DNA from: CAYSGL01 sp964520985 | Lineage (GTDB): Bacteria > Pseudomonadota > Alphaproteobacteria > Micavibrionales > Micavibrionaceae | Direction: 5' to 3' | Assembly (NCBI GenBank): GCA_964520985.1 | Contig: CAZFPB010000006.1 | Location: 1 to 63,853, forward strand | DNA length: 63,853 nt | Shown here: piece after piece, positions 17,925 through 26,443 of the stretch | Position numbering within the stretch: the stretch's first letter is position 1 | Layout of the letters: every line of letters starts with the position of its first letter | Made by a program: the position numbers and the translations under genes | Notes under the pieces: model-generated | What the model saw: only the letters and a program-made list of their open reading frames with translations | Told to the model about the DNA's origin: nothing | Databases searched by the model: none

Positions 17925-18073
17925 CGGGTCGGAGGGGTGTAGAACGGGGAGAAGATGCCGAGGGCCTGCGCCTCTTGATGGCGGCGGAGGTGATCGGGCA
18001 TCGGGGCAGGGGCGAGGACGGGCGAACCGCGGCGGGCGGTCAAGAGGGCAAGGATGCGTTTAGCGGTTTTCAT
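17921..18073 (-). CDS. Very small basic protein, first gene behind conserved promoter unit
   Basis: A 50-residue protein starting MKTAKRILALLTARRGSP. It directly follows the conserved promoter unit: the ATG lies 9 bases after the CAACTT box. The peptide is basic and could be a nucleic-acid or host-protein binder, but there is no motif. Confidence 0.65.
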   Translation of the reverse strand: MKTAKRILALLTARRGSPVLAPAPMPDHLRRHQEAQALGIFSPFYTPPTR

Positions 18074-18140
18074 GACGAGGGGAAGTTGCCGGATGATTCC
18101 GGGCCGGTCAATCTCAAATGCCACCTTTCGGCGCTTTTTG
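18074..18140 (-). promoter_or_regulatory. Conserved early promoter unit, copy at 18.1 kb
   Basis: On the minus strand GCGCCGAAAGGTGGCATTT lies 5 bases before TTGACC, followed by a 17-base spacer containing CCCGGAATCATCCGG, then CAACTT, then 9 bases to the ATG. The spacing matches the copies at 21.2, 40.4, 46.0 and 55.8 kb exactly. If CAACTT is the -10 box, transcription starts at or within a few bases of the ATG. Confidence 0.75.
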
Positions 18141-18144
18141 TTTT

Positions 18145-18185
18145 GTCACCATCCGGGAAAACCGAGTTTACGCAAATTTGCGCAC
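18145..18185. promoter_or_regulatory. Palindromic operator candidate
   Basis: The plus strand reads CCGGGAAAACCGAG followed by TTTACGCAAATTTGCGC. The 12-bp palindrome CGCAAATTTGCG recurs upstream of the 29.3 kb unit and, with one change, of the 46.0 and 55.8 kb units. The CCGGGAANNCCGA arm mimics, in inverted orientation, the sequence inside the promoter spacer. It may be a repressor or activator site. Confidence 0.6.
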
Positions 18186-18485
18186 AAGGTCCCGGGCCTC
18201 GTTCCAATGACCGAGGCGAATCATTTCGAGCTCGGCCCCGTGATATTGACGACGTGCATCGAGAACCTCGACCGAGGGCGCGAACTCTCCCCACTGGCAC
18301 GACGGCCGGGCGCATTCCATGACGGTTCGGCGGATCGCTTTCATTTCCTCGATGATCTCGGGAGGGATGCCGAACACGAGCTCGGCGGGCTTTGTTTCGT
18401 CGATCAAGGGAACGGAATCGGGGTGAGGGTTTTCGGCAAATAGAGCGGGTGCGAGGGGTGCCCGTCGCGCGTCTTCCGGAGGCAT
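18168..18485 (-). CDS. Hypothetical protein
   Basis: A 105-residue frame that overlaps the end of the DUF1643 gene by 82 bases if the ATG at 18483-18485 is used; no better internal start is seen. The middle (GIPPEIIEEMKAIRRTVMECARPSCQW) is helical with two cysteines. The last codons contain the palindromic operator. The start is uncertain. Confidence 0.5.
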   Translation of the reverse strand: MPPEDARRAPLAPALFAENPHPDSVPLIDETKPAELVFGIPPEIIEEMKAIRRTVMECARPSCQWGEFAPSVEVLDARRQYHGAELEMIRLGHWNEARDLVRKFA

Positions 18486-18994
18486 GTGAGGCGCTTGAAT
18501 CCCTCCCGTTCGAGGATATAGACGACCTCCCCGCCGCGGTCGAGGTGATCACCATGGACGCCCCACGCCGCGACGACGACGCCCGCGCCCTCCGCGAGCC
18601 GGATGATCGTCTCGTCGTTCTTGCATCCGATCGGGTTGGCCTCCGCCTTCATGACCCGCGGATCGGTCGCCCTGAACGCGAAAATATTCGTCATGACGAA
18701 CGCCGAATATCCCCACCGTTTCGCGTAGTCGATGCAGCGGGTCACGGTCGGATCGTTTTTTGTCTCGTCGGCCGTCGATGGGTTCAGGCAAAGGAACATG
18801 CAATAAGGACCGGGAGCCCATCGCCGCCAGAGCTCGAACCGGTATCGGCGGCAGGCGGAGAAGATGGCGGCCGATCCCGCGCCGAGGTGGAATTTCGGGC
18901 CGAGGAACGAGTCGGGCGCGGTGTCGTCGATCGGTTCGAGGATGCGGCCGCTCGGGAAGGTGATCGTTTCGAGGAAAAGGTCGGGTTGGTTCAT
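18404..18994 (-). CDS. DUF1643 family protein
   Basis: A 196-residue protein. The core reads RRWAPGPYCMFLCLNPSTAD, followed by DPTVTRCIDYAKRWGY and TNIFAFRATDP, then HPSHPLYLP near the C-terminus. These are the conserved blocks of DUF1643, a family common in phages and in mobile regions whose biochemical function is not established. The start MNQPDLFLETI overlaps the previous stop. It lies in the accessory block between MuF and scaffold genes. Confidence 0.9.
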   Translation of the reverse strand: MNQPDLFLETITFPSGRILEPIDDTAPDSFLGPKFHLGAGSAAIFSACRRYRFELWRRWAPGPYCMFLCLNPSTADETKNDPTVTRCIDYAKRWGYSAFVMTNIFAFRATDPRVMKAEANPIGCKNDETIIRLAEGAGVVVAAWGVHGDHLDRGGEVVYILEREGFKRLTCLRKTRDGHPSHPLYLPKTLTPIPFP

Positions 18995-19242
18995 TGGTCG
19001 GGGGTGTTTTTCTTCATGAGCTCGACGGCGATCAACGGCACGCGGCGGATGCTTTGCCCGGGCATCCCGAGCGGCTCGATCGAGAGCCCGCGGAACCATC
19101 CGGAAACTTTGCAGAGCGTGCCCGGCCGCACGAGGAACTTGTCGCGGCGCTCGACCGTGACACGGGTCCGGACGATGCGGCCGACGAGCTCGCTTTTGAG
19201 GATCGGCATCTCGGGATCGGGGATATACTCGGGCGGGTTCAT
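18991..19242 (-). CDS. Hypothetical small protein, SH3-like pattern
   Basis: An 83-residue protein that overlaps both neighbours by 4 bases. Short strands such as LVGRIVRTRVTVERRDKFLV and TLCKVSGWFRGLSI suggest a small beta barrel, and the end is charged. I recognise no family. Confidence 0.65.
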   Translation of the reverse strand: MNPPEYIPDPEMPILKSELVGRIVRTRVTVERRDKFLVRPGTLCKVSGWFRGLSIEPLGMPGQSIRRVPLIAVELMKKNTPDQ

Positions 19243-20063
19243 TCGATGATGTAATCGACGGGTTTCTCATCCATGAAATACGGCAGCGCCTCGCGGCAAA
19301 ACCGAATAACGTCGGCGTCATGAAAATTCGATGTCCCGAGGCCGAACCGGAAACACGCCCGGAGGCCCTCGATCGTGCAAGGATTGAAATCGCTGATCGT
19401 CTTTCCGATCTCGATACATTCCTCGTCGAAATACTGATTCACGACATGCCGGGGCTTCCACAATAGCCAGAGCTTCCAAGCGTTCGTGACCCGGTAAACG
19501 GGCAATATCTTCTCGGATTTCAATGGGTCGAACCGTATGCGGACCGGAATCGCGGGAAGGATCGTTTCCAGAGTCGGCGGCACGGGCTTACGTGGAATCT
19601 CGACCATCATCGGCGCGACCGGCTCGGGCGAGAGCCTCGGCGGGTCCCCATCGATCGAACCGGCGCAAACGAGCGGCTCGTTCGTCCGATTGGCCGCGAC
19701 TTTCTCCGCATCGCGCTTTTTCTGTGCCTTGTATCTCTCGGCCGACGCGTGAGCGTTCGCCAGCATTTCGCGGTTGAACGGCCGGGTCCCTTTCAAGACG
19801 GTTCCGATCGAAATGATCACCCATCCCTCGGCGAGCCCATAGAGCGGGCCGCGCATGATGTGACCGACCCGAGCGACGATTTCCGATCCGGTATAAACGA
19901 GCGCGGCTCCGGCCGACATCTCCGCGCCGGTCGAAACCGTCTCGCGCAAATGCAAGATGTCGGCGACGGCAAACGGGCGATCGTCGCGGCGGAGCTCGAA
20001 TGTTTTGCGGCCGCCGAAAACGTCGGAGAATGGCTCGGGGTCGGTTTTGAGTTCGTGAATCAT
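19239..20063 (-). CDS. DUF3850 (ASCH-like) protein with a C-terminal extension
   Basis: A 274-residue protein. Residues 1-85 show the DUF3850 pattern: HELKTDPEPFSDVFGGRKTF, ELRRDDRPF, then VYTGSEI and GLAEGWVIISI. DUF3850 is an ASCH-fold domain of the PUA-like superfamily, thought to bind RNA or modified nucleotides. Residues 95-150 form a linker. Residues 165-274 form a second domain (LWLLWKPRHVVNQYFDEE) that I do not recognise. This looks like a fusion, since DUF3850 alone is usually about 80-100 residues. Confidence 0.8.
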   Translation of the reverse strand: MIHELKTDPEPFSDVFGGRKTFELRRDDRPFAVADILHLRETVSTGAEMSAGAALVYTGSEIVARVGHIMRGPLYGLAEGWVIISIGTVLKGTRPFNREMLANAHASAERYKAQKKRDAEKVAANRTNEPLVCAGSIDGDPPRLSPEPVAPMMVEIPRKPVPPTLETILPAIPVRIRFDPLKSEKILPVYRVTNAWKLWLLWKPRHVVNQYFDEECIEIGKTISDFNPCTIEGLRACFRFGLGTSNFHDADVIRFCREALPYFMDEKPVDYIIE

Positions 20064-20239
20064 GGGATGATGTCGAGGATGAGGCGGAGGGAGCGCATGA
20101 ACAAAGCGCCGCCGAGGAACGTGATTATCGGGCCGTAAAACCGGCGGTTGATGTTCCGGAACCCGACGATCGAGAGCGCGATCGAAAAGGCGAGCCCGGC
20201 GACGCCGAGAACGAACACGAAAGAGGCGTTCGCGGTCAT
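20060..20239 (-). CDS. Small membrane protein, two predicted helices
   Basis: A 59-residue protein, MTANASFVFVLGVAGLAFSI at the start, then a basic turn NINRRF and a second hydrophobic stretch IITFLGGALFM. The ATG overlaps the previous stop and the stop overlaps the next ATG, so it is embedded in the operon. The pattern is that of a small inner-membrane protein. Its function is unknown. Confidence 0.7.
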   Translation of the reverse strand: MTANASFVFVLGVAGLAFSIALSIVGFRNINRRFYGPIITFLGGALFMRSLRLILDIIP

Positions 20240-20655
20240 TGTTTCGGCAAGAGGTCGTCGAGGTTTTCGGGCTCCGGGAAGAGTTTCGGCTCGCCCTTCA
20301 TGGGGTCAACGGGGTGCATCCGGCGTTGAAACCGGCGCATCATCTCGCCGACGCGCTGCAATTCATCGACCATCGATTTCATGCGCGGATCGAGGACGAT
20401 CACGGCCTCTAAATTGACGTAATCGACGGCCCGGGAGAGCTCGGCCGCCAGCGCCTCCCATCGCCATCTCGTGATGACCATCCGGAATTGAAAGTCGGCG
20501 TTGTCGAGCTCGTGGATCACCGAGCGGGAAACGAGCTCGTGATCGCGGCGGAGTTGCACGAGATGAGCGCGGGACCGCGCGCGGATTTGAATCCGGTTTT
20601 TGTGTTTCGGGACCTGAACGACCGAGAAAAAGCCGGAGCGAGTGAAGAGTTCCAT
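20236..20655 (-). CDS. Hypothetical helical protein
   Basis: A 139-residue protein with strongly helical, basic and acidic stretches (MKSMVDELQRVGEMMRRFQRRM). The ATG is directly preceded by a C-rich tract (CCCCCACCCTGCCCC) and no Shine-Dalgarno sequence. It belongs to the same operon as the small proteins on each side. No family is recognised. Confidence 0.65.
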   Translation of the reverse strand: MELFTRSGFFSVVQVPKHKNRIQIRARSRAHLVQLRRDHELVSRSVIHELDNADFQFRMVITRWRWEALAAELSRAVDYVNLEAVIVLDPRMKSMVDELQRVGEMMRRFQRRMHPVDPMKGEPKLFPEPENLDDLLPKQ

Positions 20656-20670
20656 GGGGCAGGGTGGGGG

Positions 20671-20934
20671 TTAAAGTGGGCCGTCTTCCATTCCGGCTTG
20701 ATAGGCGGCCTGCATTGCGTCGGCGAGTTCGATCCGGGCGACGGCATCGTCGAGTTTCTTTTTGATCTCATCGACGCGGTTTTTCGCCCGCTTCACTTGA
20801 TCGATTTCGGATCGAGTGCAGCCGTCGCGGATGGGTTGGTTCGTCATGAGCTCTTCGATCTCGATGAATGCAGCGCCGAGGGAGGTGTCGGCCTCCCGGC
20901 GATATTGAGTGATCTTTTCGGGGATTGTCTTCAT
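20671..20934 (-). CDS. Hypothetical coiled-coil protein
   Basis: An 87-residue, almost wholly helical protein (EIDQVKRAKNRVDEIKKKLD). The start overlaps the previous gene (ATGA). Coiled-coil content suggests oligomerisation. No function can be assigned. Confidence 0.65.
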   Translation of the reverse strand: MKTIPEKITQYRREADTSLGAAFIEIEELMTNQPIRDGCTRSEIDQVKRAKNRVDEIKKKLDDAVARIELADAMQAAYQAGMEDGPL

Positions 20935-21197
20935 GCGGTGACGAGTTCGAGTTGACCCATGAAAGCAGGCTCGACGGTTTTCGGCAGGCCGACGCGGCCG
21001 CGCATGCCGTTAGGTGCGCTCCAAAGGGTGAAGCCGTGCGCGCTCTCGATGAGCGTCTTTTCCTGCTTCGAGCCACGGGTCGCGACAAGCGTCCATGTGC
21101 GCTTGATCGTCTCGTGTGCCGGAGGGGTCGGCGTTGCCTGATAGATCGTTTTCCCGATGCGGATGAGGGAAGGGGCGGCGGCGGTGTCGGTTTGCAT
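20931..21197 (-). CDS. Small protein, first gene behind conserved promoter unit
   Basis: An 88-residue protein starting MQTDTAAAPSLIRIGK. Its first codons (ATGCAAACCGACAC) are shared with other genes behind the same promoter unit, so the repeat extends into the coding sequence. The protein is mostly strands (TWTLVATRGSKQEKTLIE). The longer frame upstream is shadow. Confidence 0.7.
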   Translation of the reverse strand: MQTDTAAAPSLIRIGKTIYQATPTPPAHETIKRTWTLVATRGSKQEKTLIESAHGFTLWSAPNGMRGRVGLPKTVEPAFMGQLELVTA

Positions 21198-21260
21198 AAC
21201 GACGCGAAGTTGTCGGCTTTCCCGGACGGCGGCAAGCGCAAATGTTACTTTTCGGCGCTT
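21198..21260 (-). promoter_or_regulatory. Conserved early promoter unit, copy at 21.2 kb
   Basis: On the minus strand GCGCCGAAAAGTAACATTT precedes TTGCCG, then a 17-base spacer with CCGGGAAAGCCGA, CAACTT, CGCGTCGTT and the ATG. The spacing equals that of the other copies. It begins only a few bases after the MuF stop, so it gives the accessory block independent expression from within the structural region. Confidence 0.78.
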
Positions 21261-21261
21261 T

Positions 21262-23403
21262 TTATTTCCCCCGGGCCTTTGCATCCTCGACGGCCTCGTC
21301 GAACAAGGCGCGCTCGCCCGCGGTGAGGCCATCGACGGCCGCGCGTTGCGCCCGGTTCAGGTCCCGACCTTCCACGAGTGCCGCCTTTGCGCCGGAGAGC
21401 GCCTCGGCGGCCTTTTCCCGCTCGCGCCGGGCATCGATCAACCCCTCGGCAAGCGCGAGGAACACGACGGCATCGAGCGCGTTTGACTCGATCCATCGGC
21501 GGAGGGTGATCTCGGCCGGAGCATCGAGGCCGGTGAGTTCCTTGATCACCGCGTTCTCGATCGTCTTCCCGGCCGCCCGGGGCGCGAGCTCGGAAGCGAT
21601 GACGGCCGGGAGCTCGACCGTCGCCTCGCGGATGAGGGCGGCGCTGGAAAGGTTTTGGGAGGGAACGAGGGCGATCGCCTTGGATTTCACCGGGTCGGCG
21701 CGCCAAGCGGTCACGATGTCATCGGCCGACGCCGTGGCGGCCCGGCCTTCCATCGCATCGATGACGGTCGAGCGATACTCGGGCGGGAGCCGGTCGAGCG
21801 CGGATCGAACCGCGGCAGGCTTGCCGATCGGGCGGCCGGTCGGATCGAACATATCAACGGCCGCCTTCACGTCGTCGGCAACCCGGGCCGACTTGCCAGC
21901 CTCGACCGTCGCGGCGAAATCCGCCTTCCCGACCTCCGGGAGCTTGTCAACAACCTCGGCTTGCCGGGCCGAGAGTTTTCCGCCGTCGATGAGGCGTTGC
22001 CGTGCCGTCGCCAGCGTGTCGGCGTCGCTTTCCGCCTTGATGGCCGCGCGGGTGCGTTCCTCGGCCTTGGCGAGCGTCTGAGCGGGCGTAAGCGACGGCT
22101 CGGCAGCCTGAACCTCCGAAAGCGAGAGCTTGAGTTGACGATCGGACGGGTCGGCCGATTTCGCGACCTCGGCGATCTTGTTTTTCGCCGCGCGATCGAC
22201 GGCCGTCCTTTGCGGCGCTGTCGTCGCCTTGGGGGCCTTGATCCGGAGGGCAACGCCCTCGGTTTCCGGCGGCCGCTTCCCGGTCGCGATCGCGCGCTTG
22301 AGCTCGTCAACGGTGAGCGGGCGGTTCGATTGGTCGGTGAGGTCCGAGACGGTGATTTGCCCGTCGAGGAACATCCGGCCGCGTTGCTTCCCGAGCGTCT
22401 TCAAAACGAATTGGTCCGACTTCCCGCGGAGCCAGCCGTCGTAATCGAGATTCTCCGAAACCTGCCCATCCATGGACGCGCGGGAGTTCGCGCGATACTT
22501 GGCGATCCGTTCCTCGCTCCATCCCTTTTCCCGCAACTTCGCCTCGACGGCCTCTTGCAAGGTCTTGTCGCCGAGTTGCTCGATGCGTTGGCCGAAAAGC
22601 TCGTCGAATTTCCGGAGCCATGGGATTTGCGTCGAGCGGCAGTTCCAATGCGCCGTCGGTCCCGGGAAAACCTTGTTATGACCTTGCGGCTTGAGGTCCG
22701 GCAGGCTCCACACTTTGCGATCGAGCGCCTTGCAAATCGGCGTCGTTCGGCTGTCGAGGGTCGCGATCCATTGGATTCCCTTCACGACGCCCGGGAGTTG
22801 CTTGAAACCCTCGATGCGGGCCGCGTTGCTGATCGTCTGAACCGACGACCTCACGAGAGCATCGGCCTCGCGCTTCGAGACGCTCATGATCCCGGCCGCG
22901 TCTTTCGTCCCGCGGACCCGGCGGGCCAGCGTGTCAACGTCCTCGCCGAGCGAGTAACCCATCCGCATTTGATGCAAGAATTTGTCTTGCAAGGCCTTCT
23001 CTTGACCGTTCCACCACGCCGACGCGCTCGCGCCGAAAACGTTGTGATTTTTCAGCAACGCCGAAATCTGATTTTCCGTCAGCACCGAGCCGAACACGTC
23101 GGCCCCGATATCGGCGTTGACGATGCGACCGGCCGCCATCGATGAGAGCTCGGCGACGCCCCGCATATCCGCCCGGGCGACCTTTTTGATCTCCGAATAA
23201 GTCGAGGTGATCGCGGCGCGCGTCTCGGTGAGGATGCGGTTCAGCTTGGCGGCCTCGCCCGCCTTGATGTTCGATTGCTCGATCTTGCCGACGATCTCGC
23301 GTTCGAGGGCTTCCAAGTAGCTCCGAACCTGAACGATGGAACCAGCCTCGACCCTTGCGAGGTCGATAGCGTGGCGGTTCGCGTAGTCCTCCCCCTTGTT
23401 CAT
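21262..23403 (-). CDS. MuF-like head morphogenesis (minor head) protein with a long C-terminal extension
   Basis: A 713-residue protein directly after the portal gene. Residues 170-280 hold the MuF/SPP1 gp7 core: RSSVQTISNAARIEGF, then WIATLDSRTTPIC with the conserved cysteine, and PTAHWNCRS. Such proteins enter the capsid with the portal and assist packaging or ejection. Residues about 330-713 are a long charged, alanine-rich extension of helical repeats, much longer than simple MuF proteins. No toxin motif is recognisable in that extension. Confidence 0.88.
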   Translation of the reverse strand: MNKGEDYANRHAIDLARVEAGSIVQVRSYLEALEREIVGKIEQSNIKAGEAAKLNRILTETRAAITSTYSEIKKVARADMRGVAELSSMAAGRIVNADIGADVFGSVLTENQISALLKNHNVFGASASAWWNGQEKALQDKFLHQMRMGYSLGEDVDTLARRVRGTKDAAGIMSVSKREADALVRSSVQTISNAARIEGFKQLPGVVKGIQWIATLDSRTTPICKALDRKVWSLPDLKPQGHNKVFPGPTAHWNCRSTQIPWLRKFDELFGQRIEQLGDKTLQEAVEAKLREKGWSEERIAKYRANSRASMDGQVSENLDYDGWLRGKSDQFVLKTLGKQRGRMFLDGQITVSDLTDQSNRPLTVDELKRAIATGKRPPETEGVALRIKAPKATTAPQRTAVDRAAKNKIAEVAKSADPSDRQLKLSLSEVQAAEPSLTPAQTLAKAEERTRAAIKAESDADTLATARQRLIDGGKLSARQAEVVDKLPEVGKADFAATVEAGKSARVADDVKAAVDMFDPTGRPIGKPAAVRSALDRLPPEYRSTVIDAMEGRAATASADDIVTAWRADPVKSKAIALVPSQNLSSAALIREATVELPAVIASELAPRAAGKTIENAVIKELTGLDAPAEITLRRWIESNALDAVVFLALAEGLIDARREREKAAEALSGAKAALVEGRDLNRAQRAAVDGLTAGERALFDEAVEDAKARGK

Positions 23404-23406
23404 CGG

Positions 23407-24924
23407 TTAGGCGTTGGCCGGAACTTTCTTCGCGACCTTTTTCGCCGTCTTTTTGGCGGCCGTTTTCTTCGCGGCTGGCTTTTTGGTCGCGGGCTTTTTG
23501 CCGGGCTCCGGCGGCGCGTCGTCGTCGGGGTCCTCGTTCGGATCGACGATCGGCGGAGTCTTCACGGGCGCTTGTGCGATCGCCGCGATCTCTTGCTCTT
23601 TCGTCCATCCCTCCGGATACATTTCCCCACGTTCCAGAACGGCGAAATAGGCATCGAACGACATCGCGCCGAGTTGGAACGAGGACGTGACGGCCGTCAG
23701 CATTCCGGCCTCGATCGGGGTATCGATAAAGTCGTCGTTGACGAGGATATAAACGGAATCCTCGGAAAGCGTCTCGCCAGCGCCGGGCGTTTCCCACCAT
23801 AGGACCCATTTCATCATGAGGGTGAGCGACGCGGAGGAATTGCCCGAGACATTGGTCAAGGCGGAGGTTTCCGACACGCTCCGGAGGCGAACCGTCTCCG
23901 CGGCTTCCACGCCGTTCTTGTCGCCCATGAGCAGGCGCGCACCGAGGACGGCCATTTGCCTTTCCTTTTCCTCGATCGACTTTTCGAGCGCGCCGAGGCC
24001 CTGCCCGGTGAACTCCATAAACCCGAACGTCGCATCGGCTTTCTCGGCCGTCCATGCTTGCGAGCTTCCGAGGTAGAGGACATTCGTCCCGCTATCGACG
24101 CCGGTCGCGTAGGGGGTGGGGATGCCGCAAATGTGACGCCCGTTTTCGAGGTCACACGAGGTCATGAGATGGTGAATGTTTATCTCGGCGATGTCGGCCA
24201 ACGGGGCGGCCCCGGGGGCGTTCCCGAAGTGCTCGGCGTTATGGATCACCGCGGGGATATGGCGCAACGGCTTGCCGTTTTTGAGCAACGGCTCATCGGT
24301 GCCCTCGATCAAGTCGGCAGCGGCGTCGGTGCCTTCCGTCCATACCTTGACGAAAACGTTTCCGCTGTCTTTTTCGCGGTAGAATTGACGGTATTTGTAG
24401 CACCGGACAACGGTCCCGGCGCGCTGTTGGTCGTCGGTTTCCCGCAGGGTCAAAAGGGTGAGCTCCATTCGGTCGTCAATCCGTTCCTCGTGCCAGTTGA
24501 TCACCTCCCGGGCCCCATAGAGGGAGACGTAGGAACGTTTCGAGCTCATCGACCAATCGATCACCGTCGCACAACGGCCGGTCGAGTTGAGGTTCTCGAT
24601 CACGCGACGAATCAACGCCTTGATGGAAAGGCCCGACATCGTGATATCGGCGAGGACGGCGGGAGGGATCGAGCCGGGCTCGACCTTCGGGCTCCGGCGC
24701 ATGAGCATCCCGGTCAAGGCCTCACGGGTTCGCTTGGTCGCGCCGAAAAACACGCCGCGCCGGACGTAGGCTAGATAATCCTCCTTTTCCTGCTTTTTGA
24801 GTTGAGGGATATATTGCCTCGCCTTGGCTTTCACCGCGCGGGAGCCCGCGCAAACGTCCTCGATCAATTCCCACGTTTCGCACAATGCCAGATAATCGGG
24901 ATGATAGAGTTCGGCGACCTTCAT
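23407..24924 (-). CDS. Portal protein (DUF4055-like)
   Basis: A 505-residue protein. The N-terminal YLAYVRRGVFFGATKRTREAL and LTGMLMRRSP pattern, STGRCATVIDWS and the C-terminal helical LERGEMYPEGWTKEQE match the DUF4055 portal group. It forms the dodecameric ring for DNA entry. The last 50 residues are lysine/alanine/proline repeats (KKPAAKKTAAKKTAKK), resembling a histone-like tail that could bind DNA. It starts at an ATG downstream of a strong hairpin and is followed by the MuF gene after 3 bases. Confidence 0.88.
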   Translation of the reverse strand: MKVAELYHPDYLALCETWELIEDVCAGSRAVKAKARQYIPQLKKQEKEDYLAYVRRGVFFGATKRTREALTGMLMRRSPKVEPGSIPPAVLADITMSGLSIKALIRRVIENLNSTGRCATVIDWSMSSKRSYVSLYGAREVINWHEERIDDRMELTLLTLRETDDQQRAGTVVRCYKYRQFYREKDSGNVFVKVWTEGTDAAADLIEGTDEPLLKNGKPLRHIPAVIHNAEHFGNAPGAAPLADIAEINIHHLMTSCDLENGRHICGIPTPYATGVDSGTNVLYLGSSQAWTAEKADATFGFMEFTGQGLGALEKSIEEKERQMAVLGARLLMGDKNGVEAAETVRLRSVSETSALTNVSGNSSASLTLMMKWVLWWETPGAGETLSEDSVYILVNDDFIDTPIEAGMLTAVTSSFQLGAMSFDAYFAVLERGEMYPEGWTKEQEIAAIAQAPVKTPPIVDPNEDPDDDAPPEPGKKPATKKPAAKKTAAKKTAKKVAKKVPANA

Positions 24925-24967
24925 TTCGGCCCGAGTCCTAACACCGGCCCCCGATCACCGGCAAGAC

Positions 24968-25004
24968 GCAAAACGGCCGCGGGGTTGATTCCGCGGCCGT
25001 TCGT
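24968..25004 (-). terminator. Terminator-like hairpin before the portal gene
   Basis: AACGGCCGCGG pairs perfectly with CCGCGGCCGTT (11 bp) around an 8-base loop, with TTTT overlapping the stem base on the minus strand. It follows the zinc-ribbon gene stop immediately and insulates the portal gene from the accessory block. TTGCCG and TTAGGA, 17 bases apart just before the portal ATG, could be a weak promoter. Confidence 0.78.
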
Positions 25005-25214
25005 TCACTGTTGGCTGATGGCGATCGCGATCGCAATCCCGAGCAATGACGCGCTCGAATCATCCTCGGGCCTTGGCGGCGCGCTGGCGGCCTCGGGAGG
25101 CGGCTCCGGCGCAACGTAGGGCGTCGCCCTGCATTCGGGGCAGAGCTCGCGGCCGTCGAGCGTGTGAGACTCGACCTTGCGCTTGCACCGGTAACACTCT
25201 TTCGGCCGGATCAT
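25005..25214 (-). CDS. Small zinc-ribbon protein with a hydrophobic C-terminus
   Basis: A 69-residue protein. CYRC and CPEC pairs separated by about 16 residues form a zinc ribbon. A proline/alanine-rich linker and a short hydrophobic end (LLGIAIAIAI) follow, possibly a membrane anchor. The start overlaps the stop of the DUF5131 gene. Confidence 0.7.
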   Translation of the reverse strand: MIRPKECYRCKRKVESHTLDGRELCPECRATPYVAPEPPPEAASAPPRPEDDSSASLLGIAIAIAISQQ

Positions 25215-26443
25215 CGGGCGAGGAAGTCTTTCCTTCTCATCGGGGGCGGCGGCGGGCTCTCGGCCGGGTCCCATCGCCAAACGGCAGGCGCGGCGCTCGG
25301 GTGAGCGTTGATGAAGTCGGCGGCCGATTGTCGGCTCGTGAACATCTGCGCCCGCAGGCCGATCCCCGGGAGCCCCTCGAAATGGTGCCAATCCATCCGA
25401 TTGAGGTCGCCCGGGAACGAGAGGATTTCACGTCGCTCGCGCTTGCCGCGGTGATCCGGCGGCATGGTGTGACCGGCCGCCTCGGTGCCCGCGCGCCAAA
25501 CGGTCGCGTTTGGAGCCTGAACGACCTCTCGCGGCCCGTAGGCGTCGCCAGTGTCACGAACCCGCAGCATATTCCCGACAACCGGTTTCCCGGCCGGGAA
25601 TGGCTCGATGACGCTCGGAACCCACTCGCCCCATTGCTTGAAATGGAACGCGGTCCCGACCTCGTCGCAAATAGCCTCGATGATGAGCGGCCATTCGATG
25701 AACATCGGCCGCGCCTTTGTGGTGGATTCCCCGCCGACGATCACGAGGTCGATTCGCTCGATGTGGGTTTTGAACCCGTGAAGCCAATCCGGAGGCCCGA
25801 GCAAAGGTTCCATCGAGGCGAACCGGCGAACGACCGGAATCGCTAAGAGCTCATCGAACCGGGCCGCGACCTTGGCGTTCTCGATCGTTGCGCCCCACGC
25901 GATATTGCTCGGGATGCGCTCGCCCGTCATCCATTGCTTGAGACGGTCGGCCGCGGCGTCGCCGAGGTCCTTTTTCGCCGCCAGATAAGCGAGGCTCATC
26001 GCGTCATGCCATGCGCCCGGGCGCTTGGTGAGAAACATGAAATCGATGCCGTCGGCGAGGATTGCCGCGTTCAGCGCCTCCGCGAGCCAAAGGGGATCGA
26101 TCTCATCGTCGAGGATGTCGCCGAGGGAGAGCGAGAAAAAGGTCGGCCGGGCGATCGCCTTCACGGTATCGGCCGGGAGGTGATCCGCGCCGAGCCAACC
26201 GCGGAGGCCCGTCTCGGTGCATCGCACGAAAAACCCTTTCTTGGCCTTGTCGCTGTATCGGCGGGCGAGTTTCAGCGCGCTCTTGCTTTTCTTCCGGGGC
26301 GCGCCCTTGCCCCAATGCTCGCCGCCGCTGAAACGGATATCGCGGAGCTCGGCATAGCAATTTTTGCAGCCGTCGGAGAGTTTCGCGCATCCCTCCCACC
26401 AATTGAGGGTGCCGTCGCACCATGATATTTGCGTCTTGTCCAT
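25211..26443 (-). CDS. DUF5131 (phage Gp37/Gp68-like) protein
   Basis: A 410-residue protein. The first 35 residues contain the family signature ISWCDGTLNWWEGCAKLSDG then CKNCYAE, a cysteine cluster resembling a metal or FeS site. Further blocks are SLGDILDDEIDPLWLAEA, FLTKRP, NIAWGATIEN, RFASMEPLLG and VIVGGES, all typical of the Gp37/Gp68 family. The family is frequent in phages and its activity is not firmly known. The C-terminal 120 residues after HFKQWGEW are an addition with little similarity to the core. Confidence 0.92.
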   Translation of the reverse strand: MDKTQISWCDGTLNWWEGCAKLSDGCKNCYAELRDIRFSGGEHWGKGAPRKKSKSALKLARRYSDKAKKGFFVRCTETGLRGWLGADHLPADTVKAIARPTFFSLSLGDILDDEIDPLWLAEALNAAILADGIDFMFLTKRPGAWHDAMSLAYLAAKKDLGDAAADRLKQWMTGERIPSNIAWGATIENAKVAARFDELLAIPVVRRFASMEPLLGPPDWLHGFKTHIERIDLVIVGGESTTKARPMFIEWPLIIEAICDEVGTAFHFKQWGEWVPSVIEPFPAGKPVVGNMLRVRDTGDAYGPREVVQAPNATVWRAGTEAAGHTMPPDHRGKRERREILSFPGDLNRMDWHHFEGLPGIGLRAQMFTSRQSAADFINAHPSAAPAVWRWDPAESPPPPPMRRKDFLAR

